A stretch of 64,000 nt of DNA from Nocardia seriolae NBRC 15557 (GCF_007990715.1 NZ_BJWY01000011.1:1-64000), one strand, 5' to 3'. Positions 9,959-19,040 are shown, numbered from the stretch's first letter. The notes: generated by a model from the letters alone, not told the origin. A program made the numbers and translations.

Positions 9959-10072
9959 ACGCATGCCTGGACCCTCCCGCATGTTCGCGAGACGCGCGGC
10001 GATGTTCCCCGGCGGCCCGGATTGATGTACTGAATTCACCTTCGCAACAACGAATTACACGAGGTGAGAAGC

Positions 10073-10696
10073 ATGAAGGTCGCAATCTTCGGAGCCACCG
10101 GCACCATCGGTCGCCACGTCGTCGCCCGCGCCCTGGCGGCCGGCCACGAGGTCACCGTGCTGACCCGCAACCCCGCGAATATCGCCGCGCCGCACGAGCG
10201 GCTGCGCGTCGAGGTCGGCGACGTCCTGGATCCGGCCGCCGTGGAGCGCACGGTGATCGGCCAGGAGGCGGTCATCGTCACCCTGGGCGCGGGCCGCAAG
10301 GGCGTGGTGCGCGCCGAGGGCACCCGCCGCATCATCGAGGCCATGGACCGGACCGGCGTCAAGCGCCTGATCTGCCAGTCCTCGCTGGGCGTCGGCGACA
10401 GCCGCGGCAATCTGAACTTCGTCTGGAAGTACGTCATGTTCGGCATGCTGCTGCGCCAGGCCTACGCCGACCACGTGCAGCAGGAGCAGTACGTGCTGGC
10501 CAGCGACCTGGACTGGACCATCGTGCGCCCCAGCGCGTTCACCGACGGCCCCACCACCGGCAAGTATCGCCGCGCCTTCCCCGCCACCGAAACCGGTCTG
10601 GCCCTGAAGATCTCACGCGCCGATATCGCCGACTTCCTCGTCGAGCAGCTCACCGACGAGACCTATGTCCGCCGTACCCCCGGCATCTCGAACTGA
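10073..10696 (+). CDS. NAD(P)H-binding, atypical SDR family protein
   Basis: A 207-residue Rossmann-fold protein of the NAD(P)H-binding / NmrA-like atypical short-chain dehydrogenase group. The N-terminal dinucleotide motif GATGTIGRHVV follows the first beta strand (MKVAIFG), then LTRNP at the adenosine-ribose position. There is no Tyr-x-x-x-Lys dehydrogenase pair, so it could be a reductase with a different active site or a redox sensor. The ATG at 10073 is preceded by GAGGTGAG. The next gene begins 124 bases on in the same direction, with a hairpin (10783-10800) between. Confidence 0.85.
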   Translation: MKVAIFGATGTIGRHVVARALAAGHEVTVLTRNPANIAAPHERLRVEVGDVLDPAAVERTVIGQEAVIVTLGAGRKGVVRAEGTRRIIEAMDRTGVKRLICQSSLGVGDSRGNLNFVWKYVMFGMLLRQAYADHVQQEQYVLASDLDWTIVRPSAFTDGPTTGKYRRAFPATETGLALKISRADIADFLVEQLTDETYVRRTPGISN

Positions 10697-10782
10697 CCCG
10701 CTCCACCGCGTCAGCATCCGTGTCAGGTCGACATCAGGCCGGTATCAGCCGGTCTGGCGAAAGTACTCACATCAACAGCGAT

Positions 10783-10800
10783 CGCGGCCTCCGGGCCGCG
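10783..10800 (+). other. Leader hairpin with TCCG loop
   Basis: CGCGGCC-TCCG-GGCCGCG: a perfect 7-bp stem closed by a UNCG-like tetraloop, 20 bases before the alpha/beta hydrolase start at 10821. It may be an mRNA-stability element or a weak terminator of the SDR gene. Confidence 0.4.
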
Positions 10801-10820
10801 ACGAGTACCGGGAGTACACG

Positions 10821-11609
10821 ATGACCACCACCGCCATTCACACCGACACCACCACCTGGACCGGCCTGGTGCAGGTCGAGGACACCGCACTGGCGGTGAC
10901 CGACACCGGCGGCAACGGCCCGGCCGTCATCTACCTCAACGGCTCCTATGCGACGCAGTCGAATTGGAAGAAGGTCATCGCCGACCTGGGCCCCGGCTAC
11001 CGCCACATCACCTTCGACGAGCGGGCCCGCGGCAAGTCGCAGACCTCCGCCGACTACTCCTTCGAGGCGTGCCTGCGTGACGTGGACGCCGTCCTCGCGG
11101 CCCGCGGCGTGGAGCGCGCCATCCTGGTCGGCTGGTCCTACGGCGCCCTGGTCGCCGTGCACTGGGCCGACCGCAACCCCGACCACGTCATCGGCGTGGT
11201 CTCGGTCGACGGCGCGCAGCCCTGGGGCCTCACCGACGAGGCGGGCAAGGAGCGAATCCGCAAGCTGTTCAACCAGATGCGCTACTTCATGCCGCTGCTG
11301 CGCCCGTTCGGCCTGGCCGCCCGCATGTCCGCCGCCCAGCACGCCGAGAGCAATATCGAACTCAACGACCTGTGCGCCGCCCTGGCCCCCATCCTCGACC
11401 GCGTGACCCGTCCGGTCCGCTACGTCCTCGCCACCGGCGCGAATCTCGGTGCCACCGAGGAGGAAATGGAAGCCGTCCGGGCCTCCCTGGACCCGTGTCT
11501 GGCCGCCAATCCCAACCTCACCGTCACCGCCAAGGTGCCCAGCAACCACTCCAAGATCCTCACCAAGGACCACGTCGCGGTGGCCGACGCCATCCGTGCC
11601 ACCGCCTGA
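10821..11609 (+). CDS. Alpha/beta hydrolase
   Basis: A 262-residue alpha/beta hydrolase. The nucleophile elbow GWSYGA (Ser near residue 111), the early loop YLNGSY at the oxyanion position, FDERARGKSQ and a C-terminal NHSKIL His identify the fold. The acid residue is probably in the RYVLATGANLG region. Substrate is unknown; the closest recognisable group is small esterase/lactonase-type hydrolases. The ATG at 10821 has GGGAG upstream. The stop at 11609 abuts the stop of the convergent GTPase gene with no gap. Confidence 0.85.
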   Translation: MTTTAIHTDTTTWTGLVQVEDTALAVTDTGGNGPAVIYLNGSYATQSNWKKVIADLGPGYRHITFDERARGKSQTSADYSFEACLRDVDAVLAARGVERAILVGWSYGALVAVHWADRNPDHVIGVVSVDGAQPWGLTDEAGKERIRKLFNQMRYFMPLLRPFGLAARMSAAQHAESNIELNDLCAALAPILDRVTRPVRYVLATGANLGATEEEMEAVRASLDPCLAANPNLTVTAKVPSNHSKILTKDHVAVADAIRATA

Positions 11610-12758
11610 TCAGTTGTGCGTGTGGGACGGCCCCCACGAGGGGAAGGGGTCGGGGTAGGTGAGCCATTCCTGTTGGCCGGCAGCCATTTCGGTGTCGGTG
11701 AGCAGGGCCGAGGCCAGGAGATCGTGGACGTGCGGGCGGTCGAGCTGGATGCCGATGAAGACGATTTCCTGGCCGGGGGGCAGGTCGAGAGCCTGCCAGT
11801 GGGCGCCCGCTTCGAAGGTGAGGTTCGGGCCCGCCTGCGACCAGATGGCGGCGAGGTCAGGGCGGGTGGCCAGCCAGAAGAAGCCCTTGCTGCGCAGCAG
11901 CCGATGCAGTTGCGAGAGTGCGGCTTCCAGGCGTTCGGGGTGGAAGGGGCGGTCGGCGGTGAAGGTGAGACTGCTGATGCCGTATTCCTCGGTTTCGGGG
12001 GTGTGGCCGCCCGCGAGTTCCTCGTCCCAGCCGTCGAATTGGGCCGCCAGGTCCGGGTTGTAGAGGCCGGTGCCGAGGACCTGCGCCAGGTCGACGACGC
12101 CATGGGCGGAGTGCACGATGCGGGCGGCCGGGTTCAGGCGGCGGATCGTGGCCTCCACGGTGCCGACGGCGTTCGCGGTCACCAGGTCGGTCTTGTTGAG
12201 CACCAGCACATTCGCGAACTCGACCTGATCGATGAGCAGATCCGCGATGGTGCGGGCATCCCCTGCTCCCGCTTGCATATTCCGCTCGGCGAGAGCCTGC
12301 CCCTTGACCACTTCGGCCAGGAAGGTGGAGCAGTCCACGACGGTCACCATGGTGTCGAGCCGGGCCAGCTCGCCGAGCCGGAAGCCGTCCTCGAACTCCC
12401 ACTCGAAGGTGGCCGCCACCGGCATGGGTTCGGAGATACCGGTCGATTCGATGACCAGGTGGTCGAAGCGGCCCTCCCGCGCCAGTTTTCCCACCGATTC
12501 GATGAGGTCCTCGCGCAGCGTGCAGCAGATGCAGCCGTTGGTGAGCTCGACCAGCTTCTCCTCGGTCCGGTCCAGGTGCCCCTGTCCCGCGACCAGCGCC
12601 GCGTCGATGTTCACCTCGCTCATGTCGTTCACGATGACCGCCACCCGGCGGCCCTCCCGATTGGCCAGGATGTGGTTGAGCAGGGTCGTCTTGCCCGCGC
12701 CGAGGAAGCCGGACAGCACGGTCACTGGCAGCAGGGCCGTGTTCGGGTCTGAAGTCAT
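11610..12758 (-). CDS. COG0523 (CobW-type) GTPase, probable zinc chaperone
   Basis: A 382-residue metal-chaperone GTPase. The G1 motif is [12 protein letters not shown], the invariant metal-binding CxCC motif is [12 protein letters not shown], and the NKTD base-specificity motif is present; a CobW C-terminal domain follows. A final SHTHN tail could add metal ligands. Overlapping the promoter is a Zur-like box (12766-12782). TATCAT lies seven bases before the ATG at 12758, so the mRNA is probably leaderless and the alternative ATG at 12782 falls inside the operator. With Zur control, the likely job is zinc delivery under zinc limitation rather than cobalamin synthesis. Confidence 0.88.
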   Translation of the reverse strand: MTSDPNTALLPVTVLSGFLGAGKTTLLNHILANREGRRVAVIVNDMSEVNIDAALVAGQGHLDRTEEKLVELTNGCICCTLREDLIESVGKLAREGRFDHLVIESTGISEPMPVAATFEWEFEDGFRLGELARLDTMVTVVDCSTFLAEVVKGQALAERNMQAGAGDARTIADLLIDQVEFANVLVLNKTDLVTANAVGTVEATIRRLNPAARIVHSAHGVVDLAQVLGTGLYNPDLAAQFDGWDEELAGGHTPETEEYGISSLTFTADRPFHPERLEAALSQLHRLLRSKGFFWLATRPDLAAIWSQAGPNLTFEAGAHWQALDLPPGQEIVFIGIQLDRPHVHDLLASALLTDTEMAAGQQEWLTYPDPFPSWGPSHTHN

Positions 12759-12765
12759 GCGGTTA

Positions 12766-12782
12766 ATGATAACGGTTTTCAT
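12766..12782 (-). promoter_or_regulatory. Zur-like zinc operator over the -10 element
   Basis: On the minus strand ATGAAAACCGTTATCAT is a near-palindrome matching the actinobacterial Zur pattern (TGAAAA-N-TTTTCA type). It overlaps TATCAT, the likely -10 of the COG0523 GTPase gene, so bound Zur would block transcription when zinc is sufficient. Confidence 0.75.
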
Positions 12783-12829
12783 TTAGGGCTGCCGCCCGGG
12801 CATCATTCGAGCCCACTAGGGTCTGTGAC

Positions 12830-13681
12830 GTGGAACTACTACCGCTCGCCCCGAATGGCACCACCCCGGTCCGCGCCCTCACCATCGCGGGCACCGACTC
12901 CGGCGGCGGCGCGGGCATCCAGGCCGACTCCCGCACCATGGCGCTGTGCGGCGTGCACGCCTGTGTGGCGGTGGCGGCGGTGACCGTGCAGAACACCCTC
13001 GGGGTCAGCGGTTTCCACGAGATCCCGCCGCAGGTCGTGGCCGACCAGGTGCGAACCGTGGTGGGCGACATCGGGATCGGCGCGGCCAAGACCGGAATGC
13101 TGGCCTCGACCGCCATCATCGAGGCGGTCGCGGGCGTGTGCCGCGAGGTCGGCATCGGGCGCGACGGCAGCATTCCGCTGGTCGTGGACCCGGTCGCCGC
13201 CTCCATGCACGGCGACGCCCTGCTGCACGCCGAGGCCCTGGACGCGGTGCGCCACACCCTGATTCCGCTGGCCACCGTGGTCACCCCGAACCTCGACGAG
13301 ATCCGGCTCATCACCGGCATCGACGTGATCGACGACGCCACCGCGCGCAAGGCCGCCGAGGCCCTCATCGCGCTCGGCCCGCGGTGGGCCATCGTCAAGG
13401 GCGGGCACCTGCGCACCTCCGAGCAGTCCACCGACCTGCTCTTCGACGGCGACACCTTCCACGAACTCCCGGCCCGGCGCCTGGCCACCGGCAATGACCA
13501 CGGCGGCGGCGACACCCTGGCCGCGGCCATCTGCTGCGCGCTGGCCCACGGCTATTCGGTGCCGGACGCGGTCGCCTTCGCCAAGGAGTGGACCTTCCGC
13601 TGCCTGGAGGCGTCCTACGATCTGGGCGCGGGCCACGGGCCGGTCTCCCCGCTGTGGCGGCTGCACCTCGGTCCGCGCTAG
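12830..13681 (+). CDS. thiD: Hydroxymethylpyrimidine/phosphomethylpyrimidine kinase ThiD
   Basis: A 283-residue ribokinase-fold kinase that phosphorylates hydroxymethylpyrimidine twice before coupling by ThiE. The N-terminal [19 protein letters not shown] motif binds [14 protein letters not shown] and TPNLDE are typical. The anion-hole motif reads [12 protein letters not shown], with Asp where E. coli-type enzymes have the Cys of GTGC; as I recall this Asp form is also that of mycobacterial ThiD. GTG start at 12830; no clear ribosome binding site. No THI-box is visible upstream, so direct TPP control appears limited to thiC in this stretch. It is divergent from the GTPase gene with a 71-base gap. 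Confidence 0.95.
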   Translation: MELLPLAPNGTTPVRALTIAGTDSGGGAGIQADSRTMALCGVHACVAVAAVTVQNTLGVSGFHEIPPQVVADQVRTVVGDIGIGAAKTGMLASTAIIEAVAGVCREVGIGRDGSIPLVVDPVAASMHGDALLHAEALDAVRHTLIPLATVVTPNLDEIRLITGIDVIDDATARKAAEALIALGPRWAIVKGGHLRTSEQSTDLLFDGDTFHELPARRLATGNDHGGGDTLAAAICCALAHGYSVPDAVAFAKEWTFRCLEASYDLGAGHGPVSPLWRLHLGPR

Positions 13682-13775
13682 CCGCGGCCCGGCTCGGGCA
13701 CGCGGTCACGCCCTCCCAGGAAGCTCCCAGGCGCAGCGCAGATTGATGTGAGTTCGGTGATCGAGATTGGTCACC

Positions 13776-15020
13776 ATGAACGACACCGTAACCGCCGTGC
13801 GGGCGGCGGAACCCGCAAACGCAGTGACCGCACCCGTCGTGGATGTGGTCGTTCCGGTCTACAACGAAGAGGTCGACCTGGGGCCGTGCGTGCGCAGGCT
13901 GCACGCCTTCCTCACCCTCAACTTCCCCTTCACCGCGCGAATCACCATCGCGGACAACGCTTCCACGGACAACACCCGGACCGTGGCCGAACAGCTGGCC
14001 GCGCAGCTGGACGGCGTGCGGGTGGTGCACCTGGACCGCAAGGGCCGCGGCCGCGCGCTGCGCGAGGTGTGGCAGTCCTCCGACGCCCAGGTCGTGGCCT
14101 ACATGGATGTCGACCTGTCCACCGACCTCAACGCGCTGCTCCCGCTGGTCGCGCCGCTGGTGTCCGGGCACTCGGATGTCGCCATCGGCACCCGGCTGGC
14201 CTCCTCCTCGCGGGTGGTGCGCGGACCCAAGCGCGAGATCATCTCGCGCTGCTACAACCTCATCCTGCGCACCTCGCTGCGGGCCAAGTTCTCCGACGCG
14301 CAGTGCGGCTTCAAGGCCATGCGCTCGCAGGTGGCCAAGCTGGTGCTGCCGCTGGTGGAGGACGGCGAATGGTTCTTCGACACCGAATTGCTGGTGCTGG
14401 CCGAACGCATCGGGCTGCGCATCCACGAGGTGCCGGTGGACTGGATCGACGATCCGGACTCCCGGGTCGACATCGTCGACACCGCCCGCAAGGATCTGCT
14501 CGGCATCTGGCGGGTCGCCCGCGCGCTGGCCAGCGGCCGGCTGCCCATCAATGAGCTGCGCGCCGCGGTCGGCCGCGAACCGCTGGTGGAGGGCGTGCCG
14601 CTGGGCATGGTCGGGCAGCTGGTGCGCTTCGGCCTGGTCGGCCTCACCTCGACCCTGGCCTACCTGCTGCTCTACGTGGTGCTGCAGGGGATCACCGGCG
14701 CGCAGGTCGCCAACTTCCTGGCGCTGCTCATCACCGCGATCGGCAATACCGCCGCCAACCGGGCCTTCACCTTCGGCGTGCGCGGCGCCGATCAAGCCGT
14801 GTCACACCATTTCCAGGGTCTGGTCATCTTCGGCGTCGGTCTGGCGCTGACCAGTGGCTCGCTCTACACACTGCATCATTGGGCGCCCGACGCGGCGGTC
14901 CATCTCGACCTACTCGTGCTGGTGATCGCCAACTTGGTCGCCACCCTGCTGCGATTCGTGGGCCTGCGCTTCGTCTTCCGCAATGCGGGTCGGCATGCCA
15001 CGCCGGGGGCCGCCCGGTGA
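13776..15020 (+). CDS. GT2 glycosyltransferase fused to a GtrA-like membrane domain
   Basis: A 414-residue protein. Residues about 20-270 form a GT-A domain of the DPM1/polyprenyl-phosphate type (VVVPVYNEE, then DVDLSTDL with the metal-binding DxD and RGPKREIISR), and the last 140 residues hold four membrane helices of the GtrA/DPMS family (LVRFGLVGLTSTLAYLLLYV). It is expected to make polyprenyl-phosphate hexose at the inner face of the membrane. It is followed by GTGA- and ATGA-overlapping ORFs leading to a GT39-type transferase, the same pairing as Bacillus ykcC-ykcB. Start ATG at 13776; a TTG three codons earlier is less likely. Confidence 0.9.
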   Translation: MNDTVTAVRAAEPANAVTAPVVDVVVPVYNEEVDLGPCVRRLHAFLTLNFPFTARITIADNASTDNTRTVAEQLAAQLDGVRVVHLDRKGRGRALREVWQSSDAQVVAYMDVDLSTDLNALLPLVAPLVSGHSDVAIGTRLASSSRVVRGPKREIISRCYNLILRTSLRAKFSDAQCGFKAMRSQVAKLVLPLVEDGEWFFDTELLVLAERIGLRIHEVPVDWIDDPDSRVDIVDTARKDLLGIWRVARALASGRLPINELRAAVGREPLVEGVPLGMVGQLVRFGLVGLTSTLAYLLLYVVLQGITGAQVANFLALLITAIGNTAANRAFTFGVRGADQAVSHHFQGLVIFGVGLALTSGSLYTLHHWAPDAAVHLDLLVLVIANLVATLLRFVGLRFVFRNAGRHATPGAAR

Positions 15021-15184
15021 CCACCCTCCTCCCCGCACCTCTCTTCCGCGCACCGCGGGCAGCGGCCGACGGCTTCCGGCTGCTCCGGGTCGACTTCCCC
15101 GGACGCTGCCATCCCGAGCACGGTGACCTGCCGCTGTGGGACACCCCAACCGCTGACCCGACCGACCGAGGAAACGACCGATGA
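15017..15184 (+). CDS. Small coupled ORF, 55 residues, unknown
   Basis: GTG at 15017 overlaps the upstream stop (GTGA) and its own TGA overlaps the next ATG (ATGA at 15181), so translation of the three frames would be coupled. The 55-residue product is Pro/Arg/Asp-rich with no membrane segment or recognisable domain. The double overlap is the main support; codon third positions are GC-rich as in its neighbours. It may be a small accessory protein or only a coupling device between the two transferase genes. Confidence 0.5.
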   Translation: MTTLLPAPLFRAPRAAADGFRLLRVDFPGRCHPEHGDLPLWDTPTADPTDRGNDR

Positions 15185-17259
15185 CCGCGACCCTGCCCGA
15201 AACCCGGCCCGCCGCACCCCCGGACGAGCCACCGGCCCGCGGCGACCGCCGGGAGTACCCGGCCCTCGCGGCCCTGCTCGTCGGCGCCGCCGTCGCCTAC
15301 CTCTGGAATCTATCGGCGAACGGCTGGGCCAACTCCTTCTACGCCGCGGCGGTGCAGGCCGGTTCGGTGTCGTGGAAGGCCATGTTCTTCGGATCCTCCG
15401 ACGCCGCCAACTCCATCACCGTGGACAAGACGCCACTGTCGTTGTGGCCCATGGAGATTTCGGTGCGAATCTTCGGATTGCACAGTTGGAGCATGCTGTT
15501 GCCGCAGGCCCTGCTGGGTGTGGCCACGGTGGCGCTGCTGTGGGCGATCGTGCGGCGGAATTTCGGTGCGGGCGCCGGACTGCTGGCGGGGCTGGTGCTG
15601 GCCCTGACTCCCATCGCGGCCGTGATGTTCCGGTTCAACAACCCGGACGCCATGCTGGTGTTCCTCATGCTGGCCGCGGCCTGGGCCATGACCCGCGCGG
15701 TGGCCGACGGCCGCTGGCGCTGGGTGCTGCTCACCGGCGGATTCATCGGACTCGGCTTCCTGGCCAAGCAATTGCAGGTGCTGCTGGTGGTGCCCGCGCT
15801 GGCGCTGACCTACCTGATCGCGGGCCCGCCCGCGCTGGGCAAGCGCATCGCGCAGTTGTTCGGCGCGGCCGCCGCCATGGTGGTGGGCGCGGGTTGGTGG
15901 GTGCTCATCGCCGAACTGTGGCCGGTGGACGACCGGCCGTACTTCGGTGGCTCGCAGCATAATTCGATCATCGAGCTGACCCTCGGCTACAACGGTCTGG
16001 GTCGCCTCAATGGCGAGGAGACCGGCAGTGTCGGCGGCGGTGGCGGCGAACTGCCCAGCGGTGGCGGCGGCATGTGGGGCACGCCGGGCATCGGGCGGCT
16101 GTTCGAGCCCGCGCAGGCCGGTCAGATCGCCTGGCTGATTCCGGCCGCACTGGTGCTGCTGGTCGTCGGACTCGCCCTGCGCGGCAAGGTGACCCGCATC
16201 GATCCGCAGCGCGCGACCTTGATCCTGTTCGGCGGCTGGCTGCTGGGCACCGGGCTGGTGTTCAGCTTCATGAAGGGCATCTTCCACCCGTATTACACGG
16301 TGGCGCTGGCCCCGGCGGTGGCGGCGCTGATCGGCGCGGGCGCGGCGCTCGCCTGGCGGCATCGCGACCGGGTCCCGGTGCGGCTGTCCCTCGCACTGGC
16401 CTTCGCACTGACCACCGCGACGGCGTGGATCATCCTGTCCCGCAGCACCTCCTTCGTGCCGTGGCTGCGCTGGGTGGTGCTGGTCGGCGGCATCGCGACC
16501 ACCCTGGCCCTGCTGATCCGCCTGCCCCGCAGGGCCGGACTGGCCGTCGCGACGGCCGCAGTACTGGTCGGTCTGGCCGCTCCCACGGCCTACGCGATCG
16601 ACGGCATCGCCACCGCACACCAGGGCCCGATGCCCTCGGCTGGCCCGAATGTGCGCGGCGGTTTCGGTCCCGGCGGGTCGCGCGGCGGCGACCACGGTAT
16701 GCCCGACGGCCGCAACGGCAATGGCGGTACCGGCCGGGGCGCTCCCGGCGGCCAGCCCGGTGGCGGCCAGCCCGGTGGCGGCCAGCCCGGTACCGGCACG
16801 AACCCCGGCGGCGGCACCGGCGGACTTCCGGCCGGAAACACCGGAAGCGAAGGCGGCCCGGGCGGATTCGGCGGCCCGGCGGGCGGCATGATGAGCGCGA
16901 GCAACCCCAGCGCCCGGGTGACCGCACTGCTCGAGGCCGACGGCTCGGACTACACCTGGGTGGCGGCCACCGTCAGCTCCAATTCGGCGGCCGGTTTCCA
17001 GCTGGCGACCAAGTTGCCCGTCATGCCGATCGGCGGCTTCAACGGCAGCGACCCGTCGCCGACGCTGGCCCAGTTCCCGGAGTACGTGCAGGTCGGCCGG
17101 ATCCACTACTTCATCGGCGGCAGCCAGATGGGTGGCGAGCGCGGCGGCAACTCCAACAGCCAGAGCTCCCAGATCACGGCCTGGGTCAAGGAGCACTTCA
17201 ACTCCCAGGAGGTGGACGGCATCACCCTCTACGACCTGACCTCACCGAAAACCGCATAA
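15181..17259 (+). CDS. GT39/ArnT-like membrane glycosyltransferase
   Basis: A 692-residue integral membrane transferase that would use polyprenyl-phosphate sugar made by the upstream GT2-GtrA protein. It has about twelve hydrophobic segments; an N-terminal Asp-Lys loop (NSITVDKTPLSLW) matches the first extracytoplasmic loop of ArnT/YkcB-like enzymes, and FRFNNPDAMLVFL lies in the next loop. A Gly/Pro-rich linker (about residues 475-575) includes three copies of GGQPG, encoded by tandem DNA repeats near 16750-16795. A small C-terminal domain follows (ALLEADGSDYTWVAATVSS ... PVMPIGGFNGSDP ... IHYFIGG), typical of these actinobacterial transferases. The acceptor, protein or envelope glycolipid, is unknown. 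A strong terminator follows. Confidence 0.88.
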   Translation: MTATLPETRPAAPPDEPPARGDRREYPALAALLVGAAVAYLWNLSANGWANSFYAAAVQAGSVSWKAMFFGSSDAANSITVDKTPLSLWPMEISVRIFGLHSWSMLLPQALLGVATVALLWAIVRRNFGAGAGLLAGLVLALTPIAAVMFRFNNPDAMLVFLMLAAAWAMTRAVADGRWRWVLLTGGFIGLGFLAKQLQVLLVVPALALTYLIAGPPALGKRIAQLFGAAAAMVVGAGWWVLIAELWPVDDRPYFGGSQHNSIIELTLGYNGLGRLNGEETGSVGGGGGELPSGGGGMWGTPGIGRLFEPAQAGQIAWLIPAALVLLVVGLALRGKVTRIDPQRATLILFGGWLLGTGLVFSFMKGIFHPYYTVALAPAVAALIGAGAALAWRHRDRVPVRLSLALAFALTTATAWIILSRSTSFVPWLRWVVLVGGIATTLALLIRLPRRAGLAVATAAVLVGLAAPTAYAIDGIATAHQGPMPSAGPNVRGGFGPGGSRGGDHGMPDGRNGNGGTGRGAPGGQPGGGQPGGGQPGTGTNPGGGTGGLPAGNTGSEGGPGGFGGPAGGMMSASNPSARVTALLEADGSDYTWVAATVSSNSAAGFQLATKLPVMPIGGFNGSDPSPTLAQFPEYVQVGRIHYFIGGSQMGGERGGNSNSQSSQITAWVKEHFNSQEVDGITLYDLTSPKTA

Positions 17260-17290
17260 CCGGCGGACTTGCCACCGCCACAAAAGAACT

Positions 17291-17322
17291 GAGCGCCGGG
17301 ACCCGAACGGGTCCTGGCGCTC
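17291..17322 (+). terminator. Terminator after the glycosyltransferase operon
   Basis: Arms GAGCGCCGGGACCCG and CGGGTCCTGGCGCTC pair over 15 positions with one G-T wobble and a 2-base loop, 31 bases after the stop at 17259. Confidence 0.8.
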
Positions 17323-17374
17323 AGCGCTTGTCGATAAAATCGATGTGACGGTCGTCACGATCCAGGGAATCGCC

Positions 17375-17524
17375 ATGAGCACGCATCCCCTCAGCGATGA
17401 GCATCGAGAAGCCTTCTGGCGCAGGGCAGGCTGGGACCCTCTGCTCCCCGATGCCGAGCGCGAGGCCATCGAACGCCGCTGGGACGACGAATCCATCGAT
17501 CTGGCAGAGATTTTCGGCTTCTGA
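17375..17524 (+). CDS. Small acidic protein, 49 residues, unknown
   Basis: ATG at 17375 preceded by AGGGAA; 49 residues ending in LAEIFGF. The sequence (HREAFWRRAGWDPLLPDAER, then a charged WDDESIDLAEI tail) is soluble, rich in Trp, Asp and Glu, with no signal peptide. It sits alone between a terminator and the convergent TetR gene, so it would need its own promoter. I do not recognise the family. It looks like real coding sequence by composition, but a chance ORF cannot be excluded. Confidence 0.5.
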   Translation: MSTHPLSDEHREAFWRRAGWDPLLPDAEREAIERRWDDESIDLAEIFGF

Positions 17525-17548
17525 CCCCGCCGAGCGGATCGCGGCCGG

Positions 17549-18163
17549 TCAGGGCCGGGCGGTCAGGGCCGTGTGGAGGGTGGCGGCCCACTGCTGGACG
17601 ATTTCCTTGCGGCGCAGGGAGTCGTCGGTGAGGACGTCGGCCAGACCGAGGCCGCGGGCCAGGTCGAGAGTGGCTTGGACGAGGTGGTGGGTGACGGGGT
17701 CGGAGTCGTCCACGCCCAGGGCCTCGATCGCCATGCGGTGGGAGATGCGGCCGAAGCGGGCCTCCATGGGGACGATTCGTTCGCGGAGCACCTCGTCGGC
17801 GGCGGCGTGGGTCCAGACCTGCAGGGCCGCCTTGAACAGGGGGCTGGTGTAGGACTCGACCAGGCCGGCGACCACGGCTTCGGTGCGGGCCACGCCCTCC
17901 GCGACGTCGGCCACCGCCAGGGCATCGGCCTTGGCCTGGTCCATGCGGGTTTCGAACATGTACTCGAGGGCGGCGGTGATCAGGTCCTCGCGGGTGGGGA
18001 AGTGATGCTGGGCCGCGCCTCGCGACACCCCGGCGCGTTCGGCCACCACGGCGACCGTGGCGGCCGCCCAGCCTGTCTGGGCCAGGCAGTCGATGGTCGC
18101 CTCCAGCAGCCGCTGCCGGGTGGCCCGGCTGCGGTCCTGCTTGGGTTCGTGGGGTGTCGCCAT
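17549..18163 (-). CDS. TetR family regulator of the carboxylase operon
   Basis: A 204-residue TetR protein: N-terminal helix-turn-helix at about residues 15-60 (RLLEATIDCLAQTGWAAATV, then RAGVSRGAAQHHFPTREDLI) and a C-terminal ligand domain. It is the last gene of the leftward operon beginning at 26852, five bases after the enoyl-CoA hydratase stop, in the position of AtuR/LiuR-type regulators. It may repress the operon and respond to a pathway acyl-CoA; that is inferred from position and from the Atu/Liu systems of Pseudomonas. ATG start at 18163. Confidence 0.88.
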   Translation of the reverse strand: MATPHEPKQDRSRATRQRLLEATIDCLAQTGWAAATVAVVAERAGVSRGAAQHHFPTREDLITAALEYMFETRMDQAKADALAVADVAEGVARTEAVVAGLVESYTSPLFKAALQVWTHAAADEVLRERIVPMEARFGRISHRMAIEALGVDDSDPVTHHLVQATLDLARGLGLADVLTDDSLRRKEIVQQWAATLHTALTARP

Positions 18164-18168
18164 GGTGG

Positions 18169-18957
18169 CTATTCTGCCCAGCTCGGCGGGCGGCGCTGCA
18201 TGAAGGCCGTGATGCCCTCGATCACCTCGGGGGTGCCGAAGTAGCTCGCGGACCGTTTGGCCAGGTCCTCGGCCGAGCGATCGAACGCCGCGAGCAGTTC
18301 GGCATTGACCAACTGCTTGGCCTCGGCCAAACCCTGGGGTGAGCCCTTGCGCAGCTCGCCGAGCAGACGCGCGGTCTCGGACGCGGGGTCGTCGGCGGCG
18401 ACGGTGATGAGGCCGATGCGTTCGGCCTCGGCCGCGTCGAAGGTCTCGCCGGTCTGGAAGTAGCGGGCCGCCGAACGACCGGTCATGCGCGGCAGCAGGG
18501 TGAGCGAGATCATGAACGGGGCCAGCCCGATTCGCACCTCGGTCAGCGCGAAACTGCTGTTGCGCCCCGCGATCACCAGATCGCAGCCCGCGATGATGCC
18601 CATGCCGCCCGCCCGCACATTGCCGTCCACCTGGGCGACAACGGGTTTGGGCATGGCGATGATGTTGCGCAGCACCGAGATCATCCAGCGGGTGCGGATA
18701 TCGGCGGCGGCCGCCGGGTCGGCGTCCACCGCCTCCTTGAGATCCGCGCCCGCGCAGAAGGTATTGCCGATGTGGGTGAGCACCACCCCGCGCACCGCGT
18801 CGTCCCCGGCCGCGCGCTCGAGGCCCGCCAGCAGCTCGGTGACCAGCCGCGAGGACAGGGCATTGCGATTGTGCGGGGAGTCCAGGGTCAGCACCGCGAA
18901 TCCGTCGCGCACCTCGTAGCGCACGAACGGCGTGTCCGCGCCGGCTGTGTCGGTCAT
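18169..18957 (-). CDS. Enoyl-CoA hydratase/isomerase family protein
   Basis: A 262-residue crotonase-fold protein. Oxyanion-hole segments GNTFCAGADL and QVDGNVRAGGMGIIAGCDL are clear; the first catalytic Glu position of classic hydratases is occupied by the NVRAGG context, and a Glu in ALTEVRIGLAPF matches the second. In AtuE/LiuC-type pathways this enzyme hydrates the glutaconyl-CoA produced by the carboxylase. The gene is 83 bases from the acyl-CoA dehydrogenase stop, with a 12-bp hairpin in between. Substrate (3-methylglutaconyl-CoA or a longer isoprenoid homologue) cannot be fixed from sequence. Confidence 0.88.
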   Translation of the reverse strand: MTDTAGADTPFVRYEVRDGFAVLTLDSPHNRNALSSRLVTELLAGLERAAGDDAVRGVVLTHIGNTFCAGADLKEAVDADPAAAADIRTRWMISVLRNIIAMPKPVVAQVDGNVRAGGMGIIAGCDLVIAGRNSSFALTEVRIGLAPFMISLTLLPRMTGRSAARYFQTGETFDAAEAERIGLITVAADDPASETARLLGELRKGSPQGLAEAKQLVNAELLAAFDRSAEDLAKRSASYFGTPEVIEGITAFMQRRPPSWAE

Positions 18958-18997
18958 CGAATACTCCTGCTGCTGTGTGGCTTTCGGCGGAGGGTGT

Positions 18998-19030
18998 GAG
19001 CGGCGGCGGCCCGCGCGACCGCCGCCGCTC
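18998..19030 (-). terminator. Intra-operon hairpin
   Basis: Perfect 12-bp stem GAGCGGCGGCGG / CCGCCGCCGCTC with a 9-base loop, between the dehydrogenase stop (19041) and the hydratase start (18957). It could reduce read-through or protect the upstream mRNA. Confidence 0.55.
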
Positions 19031-19040
19031 GTCACCCCGG

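Noticed and set aside
16741..16800. Tandem DNA repeat as a mobile or CRISPR-like array
   Set aside because: The GGQPG repeats are part of a Gly/Pro-rich linker in the glycosyltransferase; spacing is codon-periodic and there are no variable spacers.
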